The notes under the pieces: model-generated
Database searches by the model: none
What the model saw: only the letters and a program-made list of their open reading frames with translations
What the model was told of the DNA's origin: nothing
Made by a program: the position numbers and the translations under genes
Part shown: one piece after another, positions 30,101 to 33,531 of the stretch
Layout of the letters: each line of letters starts with the position of its first letter
How positions within the stretch are numbered: position 1 is the stretch's first letter
Assembly (NCBI GenBank): GCA_963576725.1
Contig: OY755246.1
Coordinates: 78,845,540 to 78,909,539 of the forward strand
Direction of reading: 5' to 3'
Length of the DNA stretch: 64,000 bases
Origin: Azorinus chamasolen
Lineage: Eukaryota > Mollusca > Bivalvia > Cardiida > Solecurtidae

Positions 30101-31818
30101 TTAGAGGTCAGGTTCACTTGTAACACAGAGGTCCAGATCAGATGCGTTAATTTTCTAGAATAGCTCCTTTATTTCTCCACCAAACCCTATATTGAAGAGA
30201 CGATTCTAAAGAGTGCCACAGTATAGGGTTTGGTAGGCAAAATGAAGATTTTAGTATTTGGGTAGGCACATTAATCTGTAGCTTTGTAACAGGGATAGTT
30301 TTCTATTTTGGATCCAAAGTGAGCCCCACTGTACAGAAACGAACCTTTTTGCTATCATAGAAATAATAACATCATGAATATTAATAAGATGAATTTTTGT
30401 AAATGATATGTGAACACAGGAATGTTTAGCCATGACAGAAACTGTAAAATCATATCTTATCATTCTTATGTCATCGGCAAAAGCAGTAGACCCTGACCAG
30501 ATAGCTCCTGTAGAAGCTGTTTTACCAGGTCTGCTCTTTTTGCTTGTGAAACAATATATATCATATTCTACAGTTTCTGTTAGTGCCAATGGATCAGGGT
30601 CTACTCTGTTGCTCTGTGGAAGTATGAAGATCTGATCCTAAAGTTTCTGCCATGGAAGAAAAATACTTTGTTCAAATACCATTTTAAAAAAGAAATCAAC
30701 TAACAAATACCCGGTATTCATGATGTCGTTCTGTCTTGTTTAGGGTCTGCTAAGTTCATTCGACCCTTTCCCTCATATATACGCCTTTTCATGCATTTGA
30801 GAGAGACGTCTGACCAGGGTCTACTCTGTTTGCTAAAAATTGACTTGATATATTTCTGATTGTACAACTTTTGTCAAAGCAAAATATTTCCTTGAAAAGT
30901 TATGTTTAACATTATAAAAGTTCTGCTCATAAATATTCATAACATCATTATCTCTTACATGAATATTGAACAGGGAAAGGCCTAAATTATGTTACTATTG
31001 TTATTGATCAGATTCTTCACTGTCAGCCATGACAGAAATTACCTCTTTTCGTACAATTATAAATTCTTACATAAATATTCATGCAGTAAAGAGTTAAGTG
31101 TGTCAATAGATTCATTCATCAGCTCGCAATAATGTCAAATCTATCATTTTTAGCTTGTGTGTTTCAAAGAAAAGTCTAGCTATTGTGATCACTTGGTCAT
31201 AGTCGTTGTTGTAGGCGTGCAAAAACTTTAATGTACCTCATTACTCAAAAAGTATAAGAGGTATCAACATGAAACTTCATAGGTTGGTAGATCTCATTTA
31301 AAAGAAGGCTCCTTCATAAGAACCATAACTCTTGATTTCAAAAGTTTGGAGTTATGACCCTTTATTTTTTTAATTTAGCTGGACAAGCACCAAATCAGAC
31401 GAGTATTGGCGCCGCATTTCTTTGTTATTTCTAAATATGAAAACTTTTATACTTCAAGCCTCCGAAGAAGAAAAGCCAGAGTAGAGTAAGCATGGAGTCA
31501 CCTGCAGACAAGGTTTTACCTCTGAGGGCATTACAACCAGAGGAAGCTAAAGAAAATAGGGCTTCTCAAAATATTGGCCATAAGAAACATGTTACACAAA
31601 CAACTGACCAATCAGATTGCAATGAACCAGCCAATATCAGCCAATCAAGAAGATCTTCTGAGGCAAACAACCAATCGAACGTTAACAAAACTGGAGACAT
31701 AAGCCAATCAAAGAAAACCTCCCAGGAAAATGACCAATCAATTGAGACTACTTGCTTGGAAGAATCCAAGGAAACACCACCAAGGAGGGATAGAAGAACC
31801 AGAAAAAGACTGAGATAA
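1..31818 (+). CDS. NCAPD3: NCAPD3, condensin II HEAT-repeat subunit D3 (3' part, 16 coding exons)
   Basis: Condensin II complex subunit, a nuclear HEAT-repeat protein that with SMC2/SMC4, NCAPH2 and NCAPG2 compacts mitotic chromosomes. Sixteen + strand exons splice in consistent phase to 660 codons and a stop; the 5' part lies outside the window. Exons at 1-6716 encode the Cnd1/HEAT region, with family motifs such as '[14 protein letters not shown]', '[12 protein letters not shown]', '[17 protein letters not shown]', '[13 protein letters not shown]' and 'LFSLKG'. Exons from 10619 to 16775 encode the conserved helical region ('DGILPL', '[12 protein letters not shown]', '[17 protein letters not shown]'). 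The remaining exons encode a low-complexity tail rich in SP/TP sites. In human NCAPD3 this tail carries the CDK1 site that recruits PLK1; I infer a similar role. Conserved tail motifs '[12 protein letters not shown]', 'RAISTPS' and 'WNVSSP' fix the identity. It is convergent with the SCUBE gene. Introns consist almost entirely of MITEs and tandem repeats. Identity is very secure; exact ends rest on GT-AG and phase agreement. Confidence 0.95.
301..424. repeat. MITE-A fragment
   Basis: Half of the central hairpin region and a GGGAAAGGGTT terminus; left terminus missing. Confidence 0.7.
594..986. mobile_element. MITE-A (piggyBac-like) with nested family D element
   Basis: Begins TTAACCCTTTCCCTG and ends GGGAAAGGGTTAA. 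Interrupted at 631-780; removing the insert and one TA restores the family consensus. Confidence 0.85.
631..780. mobile_element. Family D pogo/Tigger-like MITE, nested
   Basis: 150 bp, starts CAGTAAAAGCTC and ends GAATTGACTG, with TA at 629-630 and 781-782. Degenerate central hairpin 'TTATAGGAGCTTTCTGCA'. Confidence 0.8.
1050..1280. repeat. MITE-A, degenerate right end
   Basis: Left part 'CATGAATATTCATGTAAGAA', internal TGACAGACTGTTGAATCATA, and full hairpin with apex GGCTCCTACAGGAGCC. Confidence 0.75.
1488..1681 (+). CDS. NCAPD3: NCAPD3 exon 2
   Basis: 194 nt between TTGTCAG and GTATGC. Encodes '[20 protein letters not shown]' onwards to '[11 protein letters not shown]', matching the Cnd1 helices. 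The open frame upstream of 1488 is intronic. Confidence 0.93.
1719..1830. repeat. MITE-A, truncated
   Basis: TTAACCCTTTACTCC terminus and hairpin with apex TTCCTATTGGAGC; right third missing. Confidence 0.7.
1840..2084. mobile_element. Chimera: MITE-B left half joined to MITE-A right half
   Basis: B sequence from TTAACCCATTCCCTC to 'GCATTTGCTCCTATGG', then A sequence 'GCAAACAGGGTAG...CAGGAGCC' to the end. The switch lies at the palindrome apex. Confidence 0.75.
2201..2401. mobile_element. Family D pogo/Tigger-like MITE
   Basis: 201 bp, CAGTAAAACCCCTCTAAACT...TTTTTACTG, TA on each side. Central hairpin with apex AAGCTCCTCTAGGAGCTT. Confidence 0.88.
2575..2806. mobile_element. MITE-A, reverse orientation, complete
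   Basis: TTAA-bounded. Hairpin 'GACCCAGATCAGACAG' / 'CTGATCAGAGTCTGCTC' near the left, and GAATATTCATGAAGTAAAGG at the right. Confidence 0.85.
3012..3116 (+). CDS. NCAPD3: NCAPD3 exon 3
   Basis: 105 nt between TTTTAG and GTGCGT. Encodes '[20 protein letters not shown]' and '[14 protein letters not shown]'. A family D MITE begins only 19 nt after the donor. Confidence 0.93.
3136..3320. mobile_element. Family D pogo/Tigger-like MITE
   Basis: 185 bp, CAGTAAAACCCCTC...GGGGTTTTACTG, TA-flanked. One hairpin arm is shortened. Sits just after the exon 3 donor. Confidence 0.85.
3353..3912. repeat. Dispersed repeat with CTGT-rich simple repeats
   Basis: Includes a 'GGGAGGCATATAG' element motif near 3425 and a ~20-bp 'CCATCTGTCAATCTGTCCAC' tandem at 3797-3870. 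No gene seen. Confidence 0.6.
3914..4062. mobile_element. Second B/A chimera joined at the apex
   Basis: Starts as reverse-orientation B (TTAACACTTTCCTCCAT...AGAGCATTTGCTCCTATAG) and continues after GGAGC as an A right arm (TTTGATCTGAGTCTGCTCTG). Confidence 0.75.
4075..4740. repeat. Degenerate tandem repeat, intron 3
   Basis: At least four copies of a motif like 'GGGATAACTGCTCTATCCTC' near 4140, 4470, 4540 and 4610, separated by GTCTGTCTGTC tracts; ends in a G run at 4741-4749. Confidence 0.6.
4750..4981. repeat. Dispersed repeat family G
   Basis: TTCTTATTATTGTTATTATT then 'CTTCCGAATCCTGTCCGACA', shared in part with 33066-33702 and 36215-36330. Confidence 0.55.
4982..5264. mobile_element. 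MITE-A
   Basis: Left CCCTTTACTTC, shortened hairpin (right arm deleted at the apex), right end GAAGGAAAGGATTAA. Its final TTAA (5261-5264) is the first TTAA of the next element. Confidence 0.75.
5261..5510. mobile_element. MITE-A2, complete
   Basis: TTAACCCTTTCCCTGTTC to GGGAAAGGGTTAA. Subfamily A2 is recognised by 'ATACCTACTGAATATTCATG' and 'GGTAGAACATGGTAGCCATT'. Apex GGCTCCTCTAGGAGCC. Confidence 0.88.
5634..5703 (+). CDS. NCAPD3: NCAPD3 exon 4
   Basis: 70 nt, acceptor TTTCAG and donor GTAAGTG. Encodes '[20 protein letters not shown]', the conserved 'FSLKG' loop. Confidence 0.93.
5721..5943. repeat. MITE-A with doubled hairpin arm
   Basis: Two successive 'AACAGAGTA[GA]ACC' arms (5751 and 5812), then the right subterminal part with ATGAATATTCATGAAGTAAAG. 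Starts 18 nt after the exon 4 donor. Confidence 0.7.
6233..6458. repeat. Long inverted repeat
   Basis: Arms of about 90 bp ('CTTGAACTGCTCTGAT' ... 'ATCAGAGCAGTTCAAG') with a short loop near 6345. An unrelated foldback element, single copy here. Confidence 0.75.
6632..6716 (+). CDS. NCAPD3: NCAPD3 exon 5
   Basis: 85 nt between TTTTGGCAG and GTGAGA. Encodes '[20 protein letters not shown]' followed by 'LQSKMCQE'. Ends in phase 0. Confidence 0.93.
6743..7857. mobile_element. MITE-A split by an 860-bp pogo-like element
   Basis: Left part 6743-6827, right part 7690-7857 (hairpin apex GGCTCTTACAGGAGCC, end GAAGGAAAGAGTTAA). Starts 26 nt after the exon 5 donor. Confidence 0.8.
6828..7687. mobile_element. 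860-bp pogo/Tigger-like non-autonomous element
   Basis: Starts CAGTAAAATTACAATGAGTC, ends ATCGCGATTTCACTG, flanked by TA. Subterminal GTCGACATGCG motifs repeat at both ends. Its 68-codon open frame (7412-7618) resembles no transposase. Confidence 0.8.
7854..7970. repeat. MITE-A left half
   Basis: Shares the TTAA of the preceding element; ATTACTCCATGAATATTCAT through 'ACAAAAACTGTAGATCC'. Confidence 0.65.
8010..8205. repeat. MITE-A, reverse, apex deleted
   Basis: Left arm 'GAGTAGACCCAGATCAGACAG' core followed by a deletion through the apex, then the right arm and TAAATATTCATGG. Confidence 0.7.
8211..8453. mobile_element. MITE-B, reverse orientation, complete
   Basis: TTAACCC...GAATGGGTTAA. 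Central palindrome at about 8280-8350 with apex TTGCTCCATAGGAGCAA. Confidence 0.85.
8454..9220. other. Intron 5 stretch without recognisable gene
   Basis: A MITE-A left fragment to about 8520, then mostly unique AT-rich sequence. Open frames here show no domain or splice support. Confidence 0.5.
9225..9330. repeat. MITE-A hairpin fragment
   Basis: 'CAGAACCAGATCAGAGCTCT' opposite 'GTCTGATCAGGGTCTGCTCT'; ends missing. Confidence 0.65.
9405..9640. repeat. Dispersed repeat I, copy 1
   Basis: Contains 'ATGAAACTTCATAGGTTGGT' and 'GACAATCACCAAATCAGATG', shared with 31195-31435 and, inverted, 50461-50694. Confidence 0.75.
9739..10142. mobile_element. Repeat-core element with GGTCA motifs
   Basis: Starts with hairpin TGCCCCCAGATC/GATCTGGGGGGCA, then CTGT-rich spacer and two ~150-bp core units, ends 'GGGGCATAGTGTTTCACAGA' CACATCTTG. 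Non-autonomous; a Helitron/Helentron-type (CvA-like) origin is possible. Confidence 0.7.
10143..10324. other. Intron 5, unique AT-rich stretch
   Basis: No repeat family or coding signal recognised. Confidence 0.4.
10325..10560. repeat. MITE-A2, terminal TTAA eroded
   Basis: 'AATACCTACTGAATATTCAT', hairpin with short apex (CAGACGTCTCTGATC), end GAGGGAAAGGGTTA. Confidence 0.75.
10619..10708 (+). CDS. NCAPD3: NCAPD3 exon 6
   Basis: 90 nt, phase 0. Encodes '[20 protein letters not shown]' and '[10 protein letters not shown]'. The acceptor TTTCTTTCAG lies about 60 nt after the end of a MITE-A2 copy. Confidence 0.93.
10785..10875. repeat. Family E palindrome, degenerate
   Basis: TTATTTCTCCACCGAACCCT with 'TTGTCTTGAAGAGATGATTC' loop region; right arm decayed. 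Confidence 0.65.
11300..11394. repeat. Family E palindrome
   Basis: Nearly perfect ~46-bp arms (TGCCTC.ATCAAACCCTATG...) around AATCGTCACAAAGTGACGAT. Confidence 0.85.
11520..11752. repeat. Family D-related palindrome
   Basis: 'CTTAATGCAGGTATAAAGTA' arm and its complement around apex GAAAGCTCCAACAGGAGCTTTC; no CAGT ends seen. Confidence 0.7.
11853..11957 (+). CDS. NCAPD3: NCAPD3 exon 7
   Basis: 105 nt between ATCTTTTAG and GTATCA. Begins '[20 protein letters not shown]' and ends 'AKKVIITQ'. The EIKL start and KK..I..Q end match the family. Confidence 0.92.
12008..12175. repeat. MITE-A2 left end fused to a family E right arm
   Basis: 'CCCTTTCCGTGTTC' to GGAACAGTGTTTTAGA, then AGATGATTCTAAAGAATGGT of family E. 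Confidence 0.65.
12196..12442. mobile_element. MITE-C copy 1 (piggyBac-like)
   Basis: TTAACCCTTCGCTTGCTG...AGCAAGCGAAGGGTTAA. Central hairpin 'GTAAATAGTGCAGACCC' with apex CAGCTCCTGCAGGAGCTG. Open frames inside it are chance products of the palindrome. Confidence 0.9.
12524..12583 (+). CDS. NCAPD3: NCAPD3 exon 8
   Basis: 60 nt between TTTTCAG and GTGAGT. Encodes '[20 protein letters not shown]'; 'ENIIPII' is strongly conserved in the family. Confidence 0.93.
12660..12780. repeat. MITE-A half
   Basis: Right hairpin arm CTGATCATGGTCTGCTCTGT and 'TTTGCTTATGGAATTACAG'. Confidence 0.55.
12799..13622. mobile_element. 824-bp pogo/Tigger-like element
   Basis: CAGTCCAACCTGCTTCAGCG ... CAGCAGGTTGGACTG, TA at both flanks. 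Several extra copies of GTAAGCGG/CCGCTTAC near each end. No transposase frame. Confidence 0.8.
13767..14025. mobile_element. MITE-A, reverse
   Basis: Left TTAA mutated to ATAA; perfect apex CAGCTCCTATAGGAGC; right end TGGGTAAAGGGTTAA. Confidence 0.85.
14066..15166. mobile_element. 1.1-kb pogo/Tigger-like element
   Basis: CAGTCAACTCTCGTTATGTC ... TAAAGAGAGTGGACTG with TA flanks; GTTCGA/TCGAAC subterminal motifs. Interior AT-rich; no transposase frame. Confidence 0.75.
15320..15488 (+). repeat. TG-rich tandem repeat abutting exon 9 acceptor
   Basis: ~20-22-bp units like 'TGTGTGCCTGTATTTATATG', six or seven copies, the last merging into TGTGTATGTATTTTCAG. Confidence 0.75.
15489..15573 (+). CDS. 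NCAPD3: NCAPD3 exon 9
   Basis: 85 nt. Encodes '[20 protein letters not shown]' and 'KDYKNEVQ'. An earlier GT at 15567 would drop two residues; the 15573 donor keeps the phase and family spacing. The acceptor ends a TG-rich tandem repeat (15320-15488). Confidence 0.9.
15612..15800. repeat. MITE-A, reverse, deleted apex
   Basis: CTTTGCAAATAGACTAGATC arm then ATTCTACAGTCTCTTCC and AAATATTCATGAG. Confidence 0.65.
15872..16146. mobile_element. MITE-A with extra hairpin segment
   Basis: TTAA-bounded. Contains the perfect CRE-like TGACGTCA at about 15911; hairpin right arm partly duplicated (CTGATCATTGC then CTGATCTGGGTC). Confidence 0.85.
16234..16632. repeat. Two MITE-A halves in opposite orientation
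   Basis: Reverse copy 16234-16465 (apex CAGCTCCTGTAGAAGCT), then right half of a forward copy to 16632. Confidence 0.65.
16663..16775 (+). CDS. NCAPD3: NCAPD3 exon 10
   Basis: 113 nt between ATTACAG and GTGAAT. Encodes '[20 protein letters not shown]' and a Gln/Arg-rich helix ending 'PVAQ'. Confidence 0.93.
16812..17026. repeat. MITE-A2, left terminus lost
   Basis: 'CAATACCTACTAAATATTC', hairpin with deleted apex (CAGATTGGGGCCATCTG), end GGGAAAGAGTT. Confidence 0.75.
17084..17310. mobile_element. MITE-A, left hairpin arm deleted
   Basis: TTAACCCTTTCCCTG to GAAAAGGTTAA; only 'AGCAAGCTCCTATAGAAGCT' remains of the left arm. Confidence 0.8.
17307..17540. mobile_element. MITE-B, reverse
   Basis: Shares TTAA 17307-17310 with the previous MITE. 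Palindrome apex TTGCTTCATAGGAGCAA. Confidence 0.85.
17588..17780. repeat. Long inverted repeat around GACCAATCAAAA
   Basis: Arms 'GGTCCATGCTTATAAA' / 'TTTATAAGCATGGACC' and 'CAGATTTGAGCC' / 'GGCTCAAATCTG'; one arm segment tandemly doubled. Related fragments at 62990-63160 and 63880-63950. Confidence 0.75.
17995..18450. mobile_element. Repeat-core-type element split by a MITE
   Basis: Starts TATACCCCATGC/CACGGGGTATA hairpin; resumes at 18364 'GAATTGTCATGAATAAAAGC'. The paralogue at 22113-22346 lacks the MITE. Confidence 0.65.
18137..18363. mobile_element. MITE-A2, reverse, inserted in the preceding element
   Basis: TTAACCCTTTCCCTCATA to CAGGGAAAGGGTTAA; apex region shortened to CGGCTCCTAGAGGATC. 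Confidence 0.85.
18480..18610. repeat. Degenerate inverted repeat
   Basis: 'GATCATACAACAGAAATTGT' opposed to 'ACATACGATCATTTCTGTCG'. Confidence 0.5.
18762..19000. mobile_element. MITE-A
   Basis: CTAACCCTTTACTTC to AAAAGGGTTAA; left TTAA mutated. Apex degenerate (ACTCCCTACCTCAGCT). Confidence 0.8.
18997..19216. mobile_element. MITE-B, reverse
   Basis: Shares TTAA 18997-19000. Apex TTGCTCCTATAGGAGCAA intact; right end GGGATAA. Confidence 0.82.
19439..19596 (+). CDS. NCAPD3: NCAPD3 exon 11 (SP/TP-rich tail)
   Basis: 158 nt between ATTTCAG and GTATGA. Encodes a disordered basic stretch with repeated Ser-Pro and Thr-Pro ([30 protein letters not shown]), candidate CDK sites. Confidence 0.9.
19773..19855. 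repeat. MITE-A hairpin only
   Basis: 'CAAACAGAACACATCCAG' arm, apex CAGCTCTTACAGGAGCTG. Confidence 0.65.
20065..20265. repeat. Inverted repeat with G-run
   Basis: 'GGGCTGTTCCATTTAAATGT' and its complement about 160 bp apart; G12 at about 20102. Confidence 0.75.
20385..20645. repeat. Minisatellite GTGGTGATGGTCCATT
   Basis: About nine units of 22-40 bp; unit ends vary (ATTCTGTCATACTGATGTTA or ATTATGTTTA). Confidence 0.85.
20665..20941. repeat. MITE-A, reverse, with duplicated right part
   Basis: Hairpin at 20700-20762, then two successive right subterminal regions, running into the minisatellite. Confidence 0.65.
20925..21480. repeat. Minisatellite grown from a MITE-A terminus
   Basis: About 25 units of 20-27 bp, consensus 'GTAAAGGGTTAATATTTATG'. 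The unit is the MITE-A right end plus flank. Confidence 0.88.
21554..21704 (+). CDS. NCAPD3: NCAPD3 exon 12
   Basis: 151 nt between TTTGCAG and GTGTGT. Encodes '[20 protein letters not shown]' then a Lys/Thr-rich part ending '[14 protein letters not shown]'. The 'LST.AILNS' motif is diagnostic of animal NCAPD3. Confidence 0.92.
21727..22113. mobile_element. MITE-A interrupted by MITE-B and truncated at its apex
   Basis: Left 21727-21803, resumes after the B copy at 22016 with 'ACCATGACAGAAACTGCAGA', stops at CTGCTCCTATAGGAGC where another element begins. Confidence 0.75.
21800..22019. mobile_element. MITE-B nested in MITE-A
   Basis: TTAACCATGCCCACTTAGGC to GAATGGGTTAA; palindrome apex TTGCTCCTGTGGAACAA. 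Confidence 0.82.
22113..22346. mobile_element. Short repeat-core-type element
   Basis: TTTATACTTTAGAGTATGCC to GGGGTATGTAATCTTGTT, inserted at a MITE-A apex. Shares GAATTGTCATGAATAAAAGC with 18364. Confidence 0.6.
22347..22728. other. Intron 12 stretch, no gene recognised
   Basis: Low-complexity-free unique sequence; no repeat family matched. Confidence 0.4.
22729..24039. mobile_element. Repeat-core element with ~150-bp tandem units
   Basis: Hairpin end TGTCTCCCCCCAT/ATGGGGGAGACA, CTGT tract, then about seven units ('TTGTCCGGACGATAACT', 'GAAACTTCATATATGGAAAG', 'AAGTGTCATGCACAAGG', 'GGAGTTATTGCCC'), ends 'GGGGAGACATCCGTTTTTGT'. Confidence 0.8.
24058..24229 (+). CDS. NCAPD3: NCAPD3 exon 13
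   Basis: 172 nt between TTTTGTAG and GTATGT. Contains '[17 protein letters not shown]', matching the family's 'RAISTP' box, then '[12 protein letters not shown]'. A 1.3-kb repeat-core element ends about 20 nt before the acceptor. Confidence 0.9.
24271..24799. mobile_element. MITE-A interrupted by a retro-insertion
   Basis: TTAACCCTTTACTCC to GAGTAAAGGGTTAA; insert at 24442-24742. Confidence 0.85.
24442..24742 (-). mobile_element. Retro-insertion with poly(T) and 13-bp target duplication
   Basis: Target copies GAGCTGTCTGATC (24429-24441) and GAGTTGTCTGATC (24730-24742); T-run at 24443-24455 is a minus-strand poly(A). Source sequence not recognised. Confidence 0.75.
24796..24882. repeat. MITE-A, internal deletion derivative
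   Basis: TTAACCCATTGCTTT, one hairpin arm, apex GGCTCCTGTATGAG, then directly TTAA; about 87 bp in all. Confidence 0.65.
24879..25096. mobile_element. MITE-B
   Basis: Shares TTAA 24879-24882 with the previous element; apex TAGCTCCTATAGGAACAA. Confidence 0.82.
25118..25268. repeat. MITE-A with eroded left end
   Basis: Arm 'GACTCAGATCAGAACGCTC', right arm CATCTGATCTGGGTCTACTC, end TAGGGTTAA. Confidence 0.65.
25265..25355. repeat. MITE-B half
   Basis: CTCATTCCCTCGTATTGACA to 'CATAGGAGCAAATGCAATTC'; cut by the next element. Confidence 0.6.
25356..27208. mobile_element. Repeat-core element, 1.85 kb
   Basis: TTAGCTCACTAGAGCACAAA end, CTGT tract, about eight ~145-bp units ('AAATCTTCTTCTCT', 'GGCCTAGACCTTTGATATTT', 'GTAGCATGATCTTATGGTCC', 'CCCGGGCCAAAAATGGCC'), end 'GGCCTCATGGCCCTCTTGTC'. 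Both strands have short chance ORFs. Confidence 0.82.
27210..27459. mobile_element. MITE-C copy 2, reverse
   Basis: TTAACCCTTCGCTTGCTATT to CAGCAAGCGAAGGGTTAA, inserted directly at the end of the preceding element. Confidence 0.9.
27541..27852 (+). repeat. 31-bp minisatellite containing the exon 14 splice acceptor
   Basis: Ten units 'TTGTTGTTATAACTGTTGTA' + G + GTTCGATACA. Each has a T-rich tract, TATAAC branch-point-like site and AG; the last unit is the used acceptor. Confidence 0.9.
27845..27914 (+). CDS. NCAPD3: NCAPD3 exon 14
   Basis: 70 nt. Encodes '[20 protein letters not shown]' then 'ANG'; donor GTAAGT. The acceptor is the last unit of a 31-bp tandem repeat, so nine near-identical splice-site copies lie upstream (see findings). 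The choice of 27845 is forced by phase and by the first unique sequence. Confidence 0.88.
28123..28370. mobile_element. MITE-A, reverse
   Basis: TTAATCCTTTACTCT to TAGTAAAGTGTTAA; apex GGCTCTTATAGGATCC. Confidence 0.82.
28371..28545. repeat. Minisatellite, 34-36 bp unit
   Basis: Five copies of 'GGCACTACATAGGGTTGGGG' + AGTGAAATACA. Confidence 0.88.
28580..29095. repeat. Cluster of three partial MITE-A copies
   Basis: Hairpins at 28593-28660 (apex GGCTCCTATAGGAGTA), 28826-28895 (apex GTTCCTACAGGAGC) and 28940-29000 (apex TGCTCCTACAGGAGCA). Confidence 0.7.
29097..29565. mobile_element. Short repeat-core element
   Basis: TGCCCCCGTTGACG/AGTCAGGGGGCA hairpin, CTGT tract, two units with 'AAGGTC[GA]AGGTCAAATGAC'. 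Confidence 0.65.
29575..30000. mobile_element. MITE-A2, reverse, with nested element
   Basis: Right hairpin, 'CTAAAACGGCTATAGTGTTC', CAGTAGGTATTGAAATTTGG, end GAACAGGGAAAGGGTTAA. Insert at 29747-29980. Confidence 0.78.
29747..29980. mobile_element. 234-bp DNA element with 5-bp TAGAA duplication
   Basis: CAGTGTTGCTACA...TGTGGCAATCCTG termini, TAGAA on each side; removing it restores the A2 consensus. Superfamily unclear (CAG ends hint at hAT, but 8-bp duplication is not seen). Confidence 0.65.
30027..30063 (+). CDS. NCAPD3: NCAPD3 exon 15 (micro-exon)
   Basis: 37 nt between TTCTTTCAG and GTGAGT. Encodes '[12 protein letters not shown]', the conserved 'WNV.SP' box. A MITE ends 26 nt before the exon. 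Confidence 0.88.
30165..30240. repeat. Family E palindrome, shortened
   Basis: TTATTTCTCCACCAAACCCT and GTATAGGGTTTGGTAGG arms. Confidence 0.7.
30355..30985. repeat. Cluster of MITE-A halves
   Basis: Forward half 30355-30480 with TAGCTCCTGTAGAAGCT apex, reverse halves around 30590-30740, and a reverse copy 30760-30985 ending GAACAGGGAAAGGCCTAA. Confidence 0.6.
31145..31435. repeat. Dispersed repeat I, copy 2
   Basis: 'GAAACTTCATAGGTTGGTAG', 'AAGTTTGGAGTTATGACC'; ends 23 nt before the terminal exon. Confidence 0.7.
31459..31818 (+). CDS. NCAPD3: NCAPD3 terminal coding exon 16
   Basis: 360 nt including TAA at 31816. Begins [15 protein letters not shown], continues with a polar region holding two imperfect ~21-residue repeats (each with 'ISQS[RK][RK][ST]S'), and ends in a very basic tail '[13 protein letters not shown]'. 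The acceptor ACTTCAAG is weak in pyrimidines, but phase and the KK/basic context fit. Confidence 0.88.
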   Translation, partial: PPKKKSQSRVSMESPADKVLPLRALQPEEAKENRASQNIGHKKHVTQTTDQSDCNEPANISQSRRSSEANNQSNVNKTGDISQSKKTSQENDQSIETTCLEESKETPPRRDRRTRKRLR

Positions 31819-32300
31819 GATGTTAAGCCCTCTACTCTAACTGATACAGAGGGATACTAACACATTTACAAACTGAGTAGACCCAGATCAGTCAGCTCCT
31901 GTGATCAATTCCTGGAATGTTTTGTAGGAGAAAATTATTTTGCTGGCAATTAGATAATTATGATGATAAAAATCCTACTATATCCAGGGCAAGTAGTGTC
32001 GACCCGTATTCAAACTGATATTGATGGGGCTGTTTGATCATCGTCTACTGTTCATGCTATGTTTATGTCAAATATAAAGTTATCAGGAAGGTACCAAATT
32101 GAACACTTTTTCAGTTTCATCAAACCTGTGGAGTGAAGAGATTTGTTATATATGGTACACAATAAGTGTTTTTCCTGCTTGCTGCATGTTTTTGTATAAA
32201 CCAGTAAAACAAACGTGTACCCCGATTAACTAACTGAATATTTGAACAGATAAACCAGGGCAAATAGTGCCGACCCAGATCAAGCTACTACTGAAGGTGT

Positions 32301-32530
32301 TTAACCCATTACCTCACAGGCTACTTTTAGACTCAGCCTCTTTGAATAAATCTACCAAAAAGGAGCATTAACTAGAGAAAGGATTTTTTTTAGAATTTTG
32401 TAGCTCTGAAACCATTGTGATAAATAGAGTATTTGCTCCTTTATAGGAGCAAATGCTCTATTTATCACAATGGTTTCAAAAAGTGACTTACAGAGGCATA
32501 GAAAGGCGTATTTATGGAGGCAAGGTTTAA
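32301..32530. mobile_element. MITE-B
   Basis: TTAACCCATTACCTCACAGG; nearly perfect palindrome with apex TTGCTCCTTTATAGGAGCAA; end AAGGTTTAA. Supplies an AATAAA within the presumed 3' UTR. Confidence 0.85.
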
Positions 32531-32566
32531 TCAGGGTCTACACTATTTGCTTCTATGTTTGTCTAT

Positions 32567-32816
32567 TTAACCCTTACCTTCAAATAACTACTTTTCATGC
32601 ATTTGTAAACAGTAGAACCAGATCAGATGGCTCCTGTAGGAGCCACCTGATCTTTGTCTGCTCGGTTTACTTATGAAACAATATAAATCTAATTCTACAG
32701 AACTTTGCAGTTATGGCTAAAATATCATGTATTTATATACCGTAATAAAATTTAATCTAATTAATATTCATGATGTCGTTATTTATTGCATGACTATTGA
32801 ACAGGGAAAGGCTTAA
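32567..32816. mobile_element. MITE-A, reverse
   Basis: TTAACCCTTACCTTC to GGGAAAGGCTTAA; apex GGCTCCTGTAGGAGCC. Confidence 0.82.
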
Positions 32817-33065
32817 AGCTGTCAAACTGATGCCAAATTAATTCAGCCATAAAAGTGGATGGAGAGGGAGATTGGCTATCTGAACACTAAGGGTTACGGT
32901 AAGGTGTACAATAAGTGTATTACTTAGGTTACGGTGTACAATAAATGTATTCCCTTTTATTGATTATTACATATTTTTGTATAACCCAATAAAACAGACA
33001 TATATCTAAATTTTCTCATTTCATGTTGTGTTCATTTACTATCCTTACTGTCATTAATGTATATT

Positions 33066-33258
33066 TATGTCCCCCAAAACAGAGTGGGAGGGGACATAAC
33101 GAAGTTTCTTTTTTATTATTATTACCCCGCTTACGAAGTTTGAGAGGGGGTATATAGGAGTCAGTGTGTTGGTTGGTCTGTCTATCTGTCTGTCCATGGC
33201 ACAAATCTTGTTTCATTTGCAATCAAGTCAGCTGAGTGGGGGTATTCTATCACCTTTA
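33066..33258. repeat. Family G / repeat-core termini
   Basis: 'TGTCCCCCAAAACAGAGTGG' and 'CCCCGCTTACGAAGTTTGAG' hairpin-type ends, CTGT tract; host of the SINE. Confidence 0.6.
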
Positions 33259-33531
33259 CCAGCCGCGTGGCTCAGTGGTAGAACGCCCGCCTGTGGTAAG
33301 GAAGGTCGTGAGTTCGATCCCCGGCCAAGACAGACCAAAAGTCGTTGAAAGTTGGTACTAGTAGCTCCCTTGTCCATCCTTGACATTAAAAGGGTAGTTC
33401 CTGGTCTGGATAATGTGACTGGGTGGGGTGCCCGCTGCAGGGGCATTCCAGTGAGGCAGCACTATAACTCTCAAGCGGGTGCCGTCTAATAACTGAAATA
33501 CTGTTGGTCTGACGTTAAACTCACTCACTCC
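33259..33531 (+). mobile_element. tRNA-derived SINE, 273 bp
   Basis: tRNA-like head with A box 'TGGCTCAGTGGTAGAACG' and B box 'GAGTTCGATCC', body with 'GTGACTGGGTGGGGTGCC' and 'CAGTGAGGCAGCACTATAA', end GACGTTAAACTCACTCACTC. 10-bp target duplication ATCACCTTTA at 33249-33258 and 33532-33541. Type seen in bivalve SINEs. Confidence 0.88.

Larger units (their letters stand above)
31819..33000 (+). other. Likely NCAPD3 3' UTR / polyadenylation region
   Basis: No ORF of note. Candidate poly(A) signals are AATAAA at about 32938 and 32988. A related segment near 32150-32215 has AGTAAA instead and looks like a duplicated 3' end separated by a MITE-B and a MITE-A insertion. The transcript end is inferred only. 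Confidence 0.4.

Noticed and set aside
33259..33335. Possible functional tRNA gene
   Set aside because: A and B boxes are present, but the cloverleaf is imperfect and the sequence continues into a SINE body bounded by a target-site duplication.
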